DNA of 64,000 bases. Origin: Arminella tubonensis. Lineage in GTDB: Bacteria; Pseudomonadota; Alphaproteobacteria; Rhizobiales; Rhizobiaceae. A program made the position numbers and the translations under genes. Below are positions 57,952 through 64,000 of this stretch, in pieces (position 1 is the stretch's first letter; each line of letters opens with the position of its first letter). Location of the stretch: assembly GCF_003240585.1 (NCBI RefSeq), contig NZ_PCDP01000035.1:186001-250000 (forward strand), read 5' to 3'. Below the pieces are notes generated by a model that searched no databases, was not told the DNA's origin, and saw nothing but the letters and a program-made list of their open reading frames with translations.

Positions 57952-59022
57952 GTGCGCGATCGCCCGCCATCGCATCTGAGTGATATCAGCGAAATCGAGA
58001 TCGTCGCGCCGAACTTCAAGCGCCGCCTTTCCGGCGTGACGTCGACGATCGTGCAGCTGATCCCGAAACAGATCGAGCTGGGCTGTCATATCGTCACGCT
58101 AGGCCCCGGCTTGCCTGCGCATTTGCCGAAGCTCGGTTGGGCGCGGCTGCCGGGCCTGTGGACACGACCGCGCAGACATCGTGTCCGGGTGTGGCATGCC
58201 AGGCGAAACAACGAGATGCTGTTCGGCCTGCTGCTGAGAGCAGTCCTGCGCATGCCGCTGAAATTGTTGTTCACATCGGCGGCGCAGCGCAAGCATTCCG
58301 CCTATACCCGCTGGCTGATCCGCCGCATGGACGCGGTGATCGCCACAAGCGCCGGTTCCGGCGCGTTCCTGAAGGTGCCGCACACCGTCATTCAGCACGG
58401 CATCGACCTCAAGCTCTTCCACCCCCCCGAAGTGCCCGACGACCGCATGGCCGCAACCGGCCTTCCCGGCCGGTATCTCGTCGGCTGCTTTGGCCGCGTT
58501 CGCCACCAGAAGGGCACGGACCTCTTCGTCAAGGCAATGATCGAGCTGCTGCCGCAATATCCCGAGTGGACCGCGGTCGTCTGCGGCCGAGTGACTTCAG
58601 AACACCGAGCCTTTGCCGACGAGCTGGTAAAGGCCGTCGCAGCAGCCGGTCTCTCCGATCGCATCCGGTTTCTCGGCGAAGTCGACGACATCCGTCCCTG
58701 GTATCGCCGGGCGACGCTCTATGTCGCCCCCTCCCGCAACGAGGGCTTCGGCCTGACGCCTCTCGAAGCGATGGCCTCGCGGACAGCCGTCGTGGCCTCT
58801 ACCGCCGGAGCCTACTCCGAGATGATCGTACCAGGCGAAACCGGCGCGATCGTGCCGGCGGGTGACTGCGACGCTCTGACGAAGGCCATTGCCACCTATC
58901 TTGCCGATCCGGAAGAGACCGTGCGCCAGGGCGAAAACGCCGTTCGCCACGTCCGCAGCAACTTCGCGCTGGAAAAGGAAGCCACCGCGATCAGCGACAT
59001 CTATCGGCTGTTGCTCGCCTGA
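57952..59022 (+). CDS. lpsB: Lipopolysaccharide core mannosyltransferase LpsB (GT4)
   Basis: A 356-residue GT-B glycosyltransferase. VAPNFKRRLSGVTSTIVQLI, LKLLFTSAAQRKHSAYTRWL, HTVIQHGIDLKLFHPPE, GRYLVGCFGRVRHQKGTDLF and YVAPSRNEGFGLTPLEAMAS agree closely with what I remember of Sinorhizobium LpsB, the mannosyltransferase of the LPS core needed for symbiosis; the last is the GT4 signature. It uses GDP-mannose at the cytoplasmic face. A GTG start six bases after greA makes a coupled pair, the arrangement also known from S. meliloti. Confidence 0.85.
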   Translation: MRDRPPSHLSDISEIEIVAPNFKRRLSGVTSTIVQLIPKQIELGCHIVTLGPGLPAHLPKLGWARLPGLWTRPRRHRVRVWHARRNNEMLFGLLLRAVLRMPLKLLFTSAAQRKHSAYTRWLIRRMDAVIATSAGSGAFLKVPHTVIQHGIDLKLFHPPEVPDDRMAATGLPGRYLVGCFGRVRHQKGTDLFVKAMIELLPQYPEWTAVVCGRVTSEHRAFADELVKAVAAAGLSDRIRFLGEVDDIRPWYRRATLYVAPSRNEGFGLTPLEAMASRTAVVASTAGAYSEMIVPGETGAIVPAGDCDALTKAIATYLADPEETVRQGENAVRHVRSNFALEKEATAISDIYRLLLA

Positions 59023-59036
59023 CGCCCTGAACCGGC

Positions 59037-59954
59037 CTACCCCCCAAGATCGATCTTGTTATGCTCGACGAAATCGATCATGGCTCGATCCTCGATTACA
59101 TCAGCCTCTATGTGCTTGACGACGTTGAGCACCTTGTCCCGGTAATAGGTGGTCGATTTGTCGTAGGACCAGCCCCTCGCCACTTTCGCCATCAGCTCCT
59201 CGGTCGATTTGCTGTAGTAGTGGTTGAGCTGGAGGAAGTCGTTCGAATAGAACGCCGCTGATTTCCGCGCCTTTCGCGAAAAGCGCTTGCCGGCGTCGTT
59301 TGCGGTCAGATCGCCGAATTGCCGGGTCTTGAACTGATGAACCGTCACCTCGGTCACTTCGCAAGGATCGACGATGCACTTGAAGTTGCGCACGTCGTCC
59401 TCGTCCGTCATCGGATCGGCTCCGCGCAACGTATAGTTCAACACCAGGGGCCCATCGGGACGCCTGAGGTGACCGCTGGTTCCGAACATATGCCACGGGA
59501 GCGAGACGTTCGGGAAATCGCCGACCGTCCCCAACGCCTCCTCAACCGTCCGGCCCCTCTTCGGAAGCAGGAACTCGTCGACGTCGATAAACGCCATCCA
59601 TCTGTAATGGCCGCCGAAATTCAGGATGGCATGGGCAAAGACGATCACCTGGCCGTTCATCGGCGTATCCGTGGATGCATCCACCATCAGCCCGGCCCAT
59701 GGAATGATCGTCAGCGCGTCAGGCCCGAGCAAGCCGCTGAGGACGGCGCAAGTGCCGTCCGTCGAGCCGTTGTCGTAGATATAGAAATGACGAATGCCGA
59801 CCGCCCGGTGGAAGCGCACCCATTCCTCGATGTAGCTTGCCTCGTTCTTCACGCAGGCGACGATGGCGATCCCGTGGCGTCCAGGCTCCGGCTTTGGTGG
59901 CGCTATCGCAATCCGTTTCGCGGCGGTGACACTCTTCTTCGAAAACCAGCCCAT
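59037..59954 (-). CDS. Glycosyltransferase, GT2/GT92-type, LPS core region
   Basis: A 305-residue GT-A-like transferase. GIAIVACVKNEASYIEEWVR, AVGIRHFYIYDNGSTDGT and WMAFIDVDEFLLPKRG show the Asp-x-Asp metal site and the family pattern of Glyco_tranf_2_4/GT92. In S. meliloti several lps genes (lpsC, lpsD, lpsE) lie between lpsB and lrp, so a role in core sugar addition is likely but the acceptor is unknown. AAGGAATG precedes ATG 59954. It follows the next gene on the minus strand by eight bases, so they are cotranscribed. Confidence 0.82.
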   Translation of the reverse strand: MGWFSKKSVTAAKRIAIAPPKPEPGRHGIAIVACVKNEASYIEEWVRFHRAVGIRHFYIYDNGSTDGTCAVLSGLLGPDALTIIPWAGLMVDASTDTPMNGQVIVFAHAILNFGGHYRWMAFIDVDEFLLPKRGRTVEEALGTVGDFPNVSLPWHMFGTSGHLRRPDGPLVLNYTLRGADPMTDEDDVRNFKCIVDPCEVTEVTVHQFKTRQFGDLTANDAGKRFSRKARKSAAFYSNDFLQLNHYYSKSTEELMAKVARGWSYDKSTTYYRDKVLNVVKHIEADVIEDRAMIDFVEHNKIDLGG

Positions 59955-59962
59955 GACATTCC

Positions 59963-60871
59963 TTATGGGGACGGCAATGCCGATCCGTCATCCTTCAAAA
60001 CCGCGAACCTGCCGTCATACCCAAAACCGTGGTCCACCAGGATCGAAACCGGGGAAAAGTTCATAACCTCGACATTGTGTTCCCCAGCGGTCTTTTTCGC
60101 CAAAACCAGGTGGGCGACAATTCGCTTCTCGGCACCGGCGATACCCGAGAATGCCGTCTGCTTGCCTGTCTCGTAAAATCTGGGCTGATCAGCATTGGAG
60201 ATGTCTATCCCGAACAGCCCGATGGTTCGCGGCCGGCAGTAGAGTGCAAACTGCAGCACCGATACGGCGACCGATCCGCCTTGCACAACGCCGCGATCCG
60301 GCAACAGGGATATCGCCGCCGAACGATCCTCGTTAAGCACCACGAAATCAAAACGGGCGATCATATCGATCGAGCGCCGCCGTTCCCCATAGGGCTTCCT
60401 GATATAGTCGATCAGCACGACCTTCTTGTCTCTGAGCCATCGACGATCATGCTCGCAGATTGCTCTCAGAACCGCGACCGAAAGCAGGCAGACCGTATCG
60501 GCCGCGACCTTCTCCTTCACGAGATCGAAGTGCCGCCAGATGAAGCGTTCATCTTCTATGGCGATCGCCAGCGGCATGGCGATCTGTTCGCCGATAAGGG
60601 TGATCGCACCATTCAGGAGGATGGCACTCCCCTCTTCAAGCCGGCTCAGATCGCAATTTCTGACCGAAGGGCCGGAACCGACGATGTAGACGTTTTCGGG
60701 GGACCGTTCGCGCAGAAGGTCCGCACCTGAAAGCGTGACGACCTTCTCGCCGCGATAACGAACGTCGCGCGCACCGGTCGTCGTGTCCAGATCGATCCTG
60801 AGGCCGGGAAACCAGTCCTGGACATGGGCGCGCGGACTGCCAAGAAGCAGCAGCGCACCGCTCTTTATCAT
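59963..60871 (-). CDS. DUF115/sialyltransferase-like protein, LPS region
   Basis: About 302 residues. The pattern VYIVGSGPSVRNCDLSRLEE resembles the GxGPS motif of DUF115 (MptE-like) and GT42 proteins, and GSVAVSVLQFALYCRPRTIG followed by LFGIDISNADQPRFYE resembles their later block. It may act on LPS core sugars or provide a modification enzyme; no direct match is claimed. The start is uncertain: ATG 60871 is used here, but a TTG at 60928 with an AGGTGAAG site upstream, overlapping the end of lrp, is also reasonable. It forms a pair with the gene at 59037. Confidence 0.6.
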   Translation of the reverse strand: MIKSGALLLLGSPRAHVQDWFPGLRIDLDTTTGARDVRYRGEKVVTLSGADLLRERSPENVYIVGSGPSVRNCDLSRLEEGSAILLNGAITLIGEQIAMPLAIAIEDERFIWRHFDLVKEKVAADTVCLLSVAVLRAICEHDRRWLRDKKVVLIDYIRKPYGERRRSIDMIARFDFVVLNEDRSAAISLLPDRGVVQGGSVAVSVLQFALYCRPRTIGLFGIDISNADQPRFYETGKQTAFSGIAGAEKRIVAHLVLAKKTAGEHNVEVMNFSPVSILVDHGFGYDGRFAVLKDDGSALPSP

Positions 60872-60908
60872 CGAGCGATGCCACGGGCGGTCCGACCTGG
60901 CCACGCGC

Positions 60909-61400
60909 TTAGAGCTCCACCAGGCCAAGCTTCTTCACCTGGCGAATGGTGAGCATGGTCCGGACCGTGTCGACGTGCTCGTTCGCGGTGAGAACTTCGA
61001 TGACGAAGTCCTGGAAGCTGGTCAGGTTTTCCGCGACGCAGTGCAGAAGGAAGTCGCTGTCGCCCGACACCATCCATGCCTGGCGGACAAGTTGCCATTG
61101 TGCGGTCGCGGCGGCGAAGGCCTTCAGATTGGCCTCGGACTGATGCTTCAGCCCGACCATGCAGAAGGCAACGAGATCGAGGCCAAGCTTGGGGCTGTTC
61201 AGCATCGCGTGGTAGCCCTCGATGATGCCTGCATCCTCGAGTTTGCGCACCCTCCTGAGGCAGGGCGGCGCGGAGATGCCGACCCGGTCGGCAAGCTCGA
61301 CATTGGTCATGCGCCCATCGCCCTGAAGCTCACGCAAGATCTTGATGTCGATGGCGTCGAGTTCAGCCCTGAGCACGAATTGGCCTTTCTTTAATTCCAT
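60909..61400 (-). CDS. lrp: Lrp/AsnC-family transcriptional regulator
   Basis: A 163-residue regulator. The N-terminal helix-turn-helix (LDAIDIKILRELQGDGRMTN, VELADRVGISAPPCLRRVRK) binds DNA and the C-terminal RAM domain (VSGDSDFLLHCVAENLTSFQ, DFVIEVLTANEHVDTVRTML) binds amino acids. A conserved rhizobial arrangement puts lrp next to trxB and lsrB, as here, on opposite strands. Regulation of branched-chain amino acid or nitrogen genes is probable by family. The start MELKKGQFVL (61400) is preferred over an upstream ATG at 61436. Confidence 0.92.
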   Translation of the reverse strand: MELKKGQFVLRAELDAIDIKILRELQGDGRMTNVELADRVGISAPPCLRRVRKLEDAGIIEGYHAMLNSPKLGLDLVAFCMVGLKHQSEANLKAFAAATAQWQLVRQAWMVSGDSDFLLHCVAENLTSFQDFVIEVLTANEHVDTVRTMLTIRQVKKLGLVEL

Positions 61401-61616
61401 CGCGGCAGTTTCTATATAAAGCGGCGCGATACGCAAGAATGTTTCTCAGAAGCAACCGAATATTACATTGGGCACGATTTGCCCTGTTAGTAACGCAAGG
61501 CTGCCCTTGAATAAATGCATACGGCAATCATAAATGGTACTGCGGATCGCGAAACCGCCTGATTGCCCGCTTAGGCGCCGTGTTTCCCGAAGCGCTCTCA
61601 TCGAAAGGACGTCTCC

Positions 61617-62591
61617 ATGCCTGCCCGCCATACCAAGGTGCTCATCATCGGTTCAGGACCCGCCGGCTACACCGCCGCTGTCTATGCCGCGCGCGCCATG
61701 CTGAAACCGGTCCTCATTGCCGGCCTCGAACAGGGCGGACAGTTGATGATCACCACCGATGTCGAAAATTATCCGGGTTTTGCAGATCCTATCCAGGGTC
61801 CCTGGCTGATGGAGCAGATGCTGCAGCAGGCGACCCATGTTGGCGCCGAGATCGTCAACGATCTCGTGACCGAGGTCGACGTCAACCAGCGGCCATTTGT
61901 GGTCCGCACCGACAGCGGCACCGTCTGGACAGCCGACACGCTGATCATCTCCACCGGAGCCAAGGCCAAATGGCTCGGCATCGAAAGCGAGCATCAGTTC
62001 CAGGGCTTCGGCGTCTCCGCCTGCGCGACCTGCGACGGCTTCTTCTATCGCAACAAGGACGTGATCGTGGTTGGCGGTGGCAACAGCGCCGTCGAGGAAG
62101 CGCTCTATCTCTCGAATATCGCGAAAACGGTAACCGTCGTGCATCGTCGCGACTTCTTCCGCGCCGAGAAAATCCTGCAGGAACGCCTCTTCGCCAAGGC
62201 AAACGTCAAGCTGCTCTGGAACACTGAAATCGCCGAGATCACCGGCACGCCCGCCAAGCCGCCGATGCCGCCGTCGGTGTCAGGCGTGCGCCTGCGCGAC
62301 ACGCGCACCGGTGTCATCACCGACATGCCGATCGACGGCGTCTTCGTAGCCATTGGCCATGCGCCGGCGACCGAACTTTTCAAGGGCAAGCTGAAGCTCA
62401 AGGACAACGGCTACCTCTGGACCGCACCGGACTCGACCGCGACGAGCCTCGAAGGCGTGTATGCCGCAGGCGACGTCACTGATGACACCTTCCGCCAGGC
62501 GATCACGGCAGCCGGCATGGGCTGCATGGCAGCACTTGAAGCAGAACGATATTTGACGGGCGCCATGCCTGTCGCCGTAGCGGCGGAGTGA
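61617..62591 (+). CDS. trxB: Thioredoxin-disulfide reductase
   Basis: A 324-residue flavoprotein that reduces thioredoxin with NADPH. FAD site GSGPAGYTAAVYAARAMLKP, redox motif CATCDGFFY (Cys-Ala-Thr-Cys), NADPH site VVGGGNSAVEEALYLS and the C-terminal GVYAAGDVTDDTFRQAITAA are intact. Length as expected. An AAAGGA site precedes ATG 61617. It is divergent from lrp and 22 bases upstream of lsrB, with which it probably forms a redox-controlled transcription unit. Confidence 0.98.
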   Translation: MPARHTKVLIIGSGPAGYTAAVYAARAMLKPVLIAGLEQGGQLMITTDVENYPGFADPIQGPWLMEQMLQQATHVGAEIVNDLVTEVDVNQRPFVVRTDSGTVWTADTLIISTGAKAKWLGIESEHQFQGFGVSACATCDGFFYRNKDVIVVGGGNSAVEEALYLSNIAKTVTVVHRRDFFRAEKILQERLFAKANVKLLWNTEIAEITGTPAKPPMPPSVSGVRLRDTRTGVITDMPIDGVFVAIGHAPATELFKGKLKLKDNGYLWTAPDSTATSLEGVYAAGDVTDDTFRQAITAAGMGCMAALEAERYLTGAMPVAVAAE

Positions 62592-62613
62592 TCCGCCGAT
62601 GAGGGGGAGCGGA

Positions 62614-63510
62614 ATGCCATTGGATTGGGACAAGCTGCGAATTTTCCACGCAGCTGCGGAGGCAGGCTCCTTCACGCATGCGGCCGACAAGCTGCATCTG
62701 TCCCAGTCCGCTATCAGCCGCCAGGTCAGCGCGCTGGAGCAGGACGTCGGCATCAAGCTCTTCCACCGCCATGCCCGCGGCCTGATCCTGACCGAACAGG
62801 GCGAGCTTCTCTACCGCACCGCCCATGACGTGCTGCTGAAGCTCGAAACCGTCAAGATGCAGCTCACCGAGACGACGGAAAAGCCGAGTGGCAAGCTGCG
62901 CGTCACGACCACGGTCGGTCTCGGCCAGGGCTGGCTCACCGACAAGATCCAGGAATTCCTGCAGCTCTATCCTGATATGCAGATCCAGCTGATCCTCGAC
63001 AACGAGGAGCTGGACGTGAACATGCGCCACGCCGACTGTGCCATTCGCCTGCGCCAGCCGCAGCAATCGGACCTTATCCAGCGCAAGCTCTTCACCGTGC
63101 ACATGCACGTCTACGCCGCGCCCTCCTACATCAATCGCTATGGAGAGCCGCAGTCCGTCGAGGATCTGGATGATCACCGCATCATCAGCTTCGGCGAGCC
63201 GGCGCCGATGTATCTGCTCGACGTCAACTGGCTGGAGGTCGCCGGACGGTCGTCCGACAACAAGCGTCCGCCGCATCTGCAGATCAACAGTCAGACCTCG
63301 ATCAAACGGGCCTGCCTGCTCGGAATAGGCATTGCGGTGCTGCCGGATTATATCGTTGGTCGAGATCCTGGGCTCATTCAACTTGCGATCAATGCAGATG
63401 TGCCCTCGTTCGACACGTATTTCTGCTATCCCGATGAGATGAAGAATGCTGCAAAGCTTAAGGTTTTCAGGGACTTCGTCGTCGCCAAGGCCCGCAACTG
63501 GAATTTCTGA
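62614..63510 (+). CDS. lsrB: LysR-family regulator LsrB
   Basis: A 298-residue LysR protein, nearly the sequence I recall for LsrB of S. meliloti, a redox-responsive regulator of LPS, glutathione and symbiosis genes. N-terminal helix-turn-helix: LDWDKLRIFHAAAEAGSFTH, ADKLHLSQSAISRQVSALEQ. Effector domain: TTVGLGQGWLTDKIQEFLQL, then MRHADCAIRLRQPQQSDLIQ. Cysteines at 142, 234 and 271 correspond, with an offset of four, to cysteines I remember as redox-active. Start ATG 62614 is preferred to 62599 as it follows GGGGGAGC. It is cotranscribed with trxB. Confidence 0.9.
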   Translation: MPLDWDKLRIFHAAAEAGSFTHAADKLHLSQSAISRQVSALEQDVGIKLFHRHARGLILTEQGELLYRTAHDVLLKLETVKMQLTETTEKPSGKLRVTTTVGLGQGWLTDKIQEFLQLYPDMQIQLILDNEELDVNMRHADCAIRLRQPQQSDLIQRKLFTVHMHVYAAPSYINRYGEPQSVEDLDDHRIISFGEPAPMYLLDVNWLEVAGRSSDNKRPPHLQINSQTSIKRACLLGIGIAVLPDYIVGRDPGLIQLAINADVPSFDTYFCYPDEMKNAAKLKVFRDFVVAKARNWNF

Positions 63511-63609
63511 ATAAGTTTAGCTGCAGACGAAATATCCGCTCATGCATAACGCGCATGGCAGATATGCACAATAGTGAGTTGCCGAATGCACATTTAAACA
63601 CCATATCGC

Positions 63610-63730
63610 ACTCAGCTGATGCACATGGTGGCTTTTCCTCCCAGTTCCACCGCAGCAGCTGTTCCCCTCTGGAGGTTATTTAACCTTCATACCTATAAGG
63701 GCCTCGGACTTTCCGGTGGCCCTTTTTTTT
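63610..63730 (+). ncRNA. abcR1: AbcR-type small RNA, copy 1 (alpha-r15 family)
   Basis: A roughly 120-nt RNA gene after lsrB. A promoter-like TTGCCG with a 17-base spacer precedes CATATC. The region 63613-63677 carries CTCCCAGTTCC and TGTTCCCCTCTGGAGG, rich in CUCCC/UCCC-type elements that pair with ribosome-binding sites. A terminator stem AAGGGCC/GGCCCTT with a T run ends it near 63730. Tandem copies after lsrB are how AbcR1/AbcR2 are arranged in S. meliloti; they are Hfq-dependent RNAs repressing ABC transporter mRNAs. Which copy is called 1 or 2 is not settled here. Confidence 0.85.
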
Positions 63731-63822
63731 GTCTTTTTTCCTGTTTTAGCGTCGACTGCACAAACGCATAGCTGCCCTGCACAAAAAACTATTGCGCACT
63801 GCACAATTTAACACCATCTTGA

Positions 63823-63944
63823 GTACAGCTGATGCACATGGTGGCTTTTCCTCCCAGTTCCACCGCAGCAGCTGTTCCCCTCTGGAGGTTTTTGACCTTC
63901 ATACCTTAAAGGGCCCTGGCTTACGCCGGTGGCCCTCTTTTTTT
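63823..63944 (+). ncRNA. abcR2: AbcR-type small RNA, copy 2 (alpha-r15 family)
   Basis: The second tandem copy. A block of 65 bases (63826-63890) is identical to 63613-63677 of copy 1; flanks and terminator differ. The promoter TTGCGC with a 17-base spacer before CATCTT matches copy 1 in position. The terminator stem GGGCC/GGCCC is followed by TCTTTTTTT. Having separate promoters and terminators, the two RNAs are independent transcripts and probably respond to different growth conditions. Confidence 0.85.
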
Positions 63945-64000
63945 GCTTTCCTGCTTAAAGTTTAATCATCCTCATCCGCAGCTATGCTCACGGAGACGTG

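Overview
The window is ordinary high-GC alphaproteobacterial chromosome and very probably comes from the family Rhizobiaceae (Rhizobium, Neorhizobium, Ensifer or Agrobacterium type). The strongest signs are at the right end: greA-lpsB, two lipopolysaccharide genes, lrp, trxB, lsrB and then two tandem AbcR-type small RNAs, the order I recall from Sinorhizobium meliloti. A NolR-like ArsR regulator and a palindromic mosaic element of the rhizobial RIME kind agree with this.

Layout. 1-9000: an N-acylglucosamine 2-epimerase-type gene cut by the window edge, a haem-binding-domain protein, a secreted polysaccharide lyase, several very small proteins, the NolR-like regulator, a divergent AraC regulator/short-chain dehydrogenase pair and a CheR-like methyltransferase. 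9000-15050: a GGDEF-EAL c-di-GMP enzyme, a SAM methyltransferase, a von Willebrand factor A/TadG-like protein and the N-terminal stump of a phospholipase D-like gene. 15400-19540: four consecutive genes for exported proteins (polysaccharide lyase, DUF1353 lipoprotein, S1/P1 nuclease, serine hydrolase). 19600-24150: an accessory block between that cluster and the 3' end of a CAU-anticodon tRNA gene. 24700-32800: envelope and stress housekeeping genes. 32850-42100: rpoD, tdh, kbl, recQ and dnaG. 42200-56900: a nonsense-interrupted orphan BrnA antitoxin, a candidate small RNA, gatB/yqeY, carA, MATE and MFS exporters, a zinc metallopeptidase, an alcohol dehydrogenase, carB and a DUF2235 hydrolase. 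57400-64000: the greA to AbcR block.

The best candidate for an undescribed system is 19615-24141. A helix-turn-helix regulator is transcribed divergently from a small DUF6634-type protein, an FtsH-like AAA/M41 metalloprotease without visible membrane anchors, a nucleotide-binding (TIR/deoxyribosyltransferase-like) protein fused to a PD-(D/E)XK-like domain, and an Mrr-like PD-(D/E)XK nuclease. A perfect 20-bp palindrome lies between regulator and operon. ATPase, protease, sensor-like and nuclease parts under one local regulator resemble an antiphage or antiplasmid module, but I cannot match it to a named system; the function is inference.

The housekeeping genes form readable units: carA and carB supply carbamoyl phosphate, kbl and tdh convert threonine to glycine and acetyl-CoA (split here by a RIME-like repeat), and lpsB with two neighbours builds the lipopolysaccharide core. 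The secreted lyase, nuclease and hydrolase genes suggest breakdown of extracellular polysaccharide and DNA. No CRISPR array, rRNA operon, transposase or integrase was seen.
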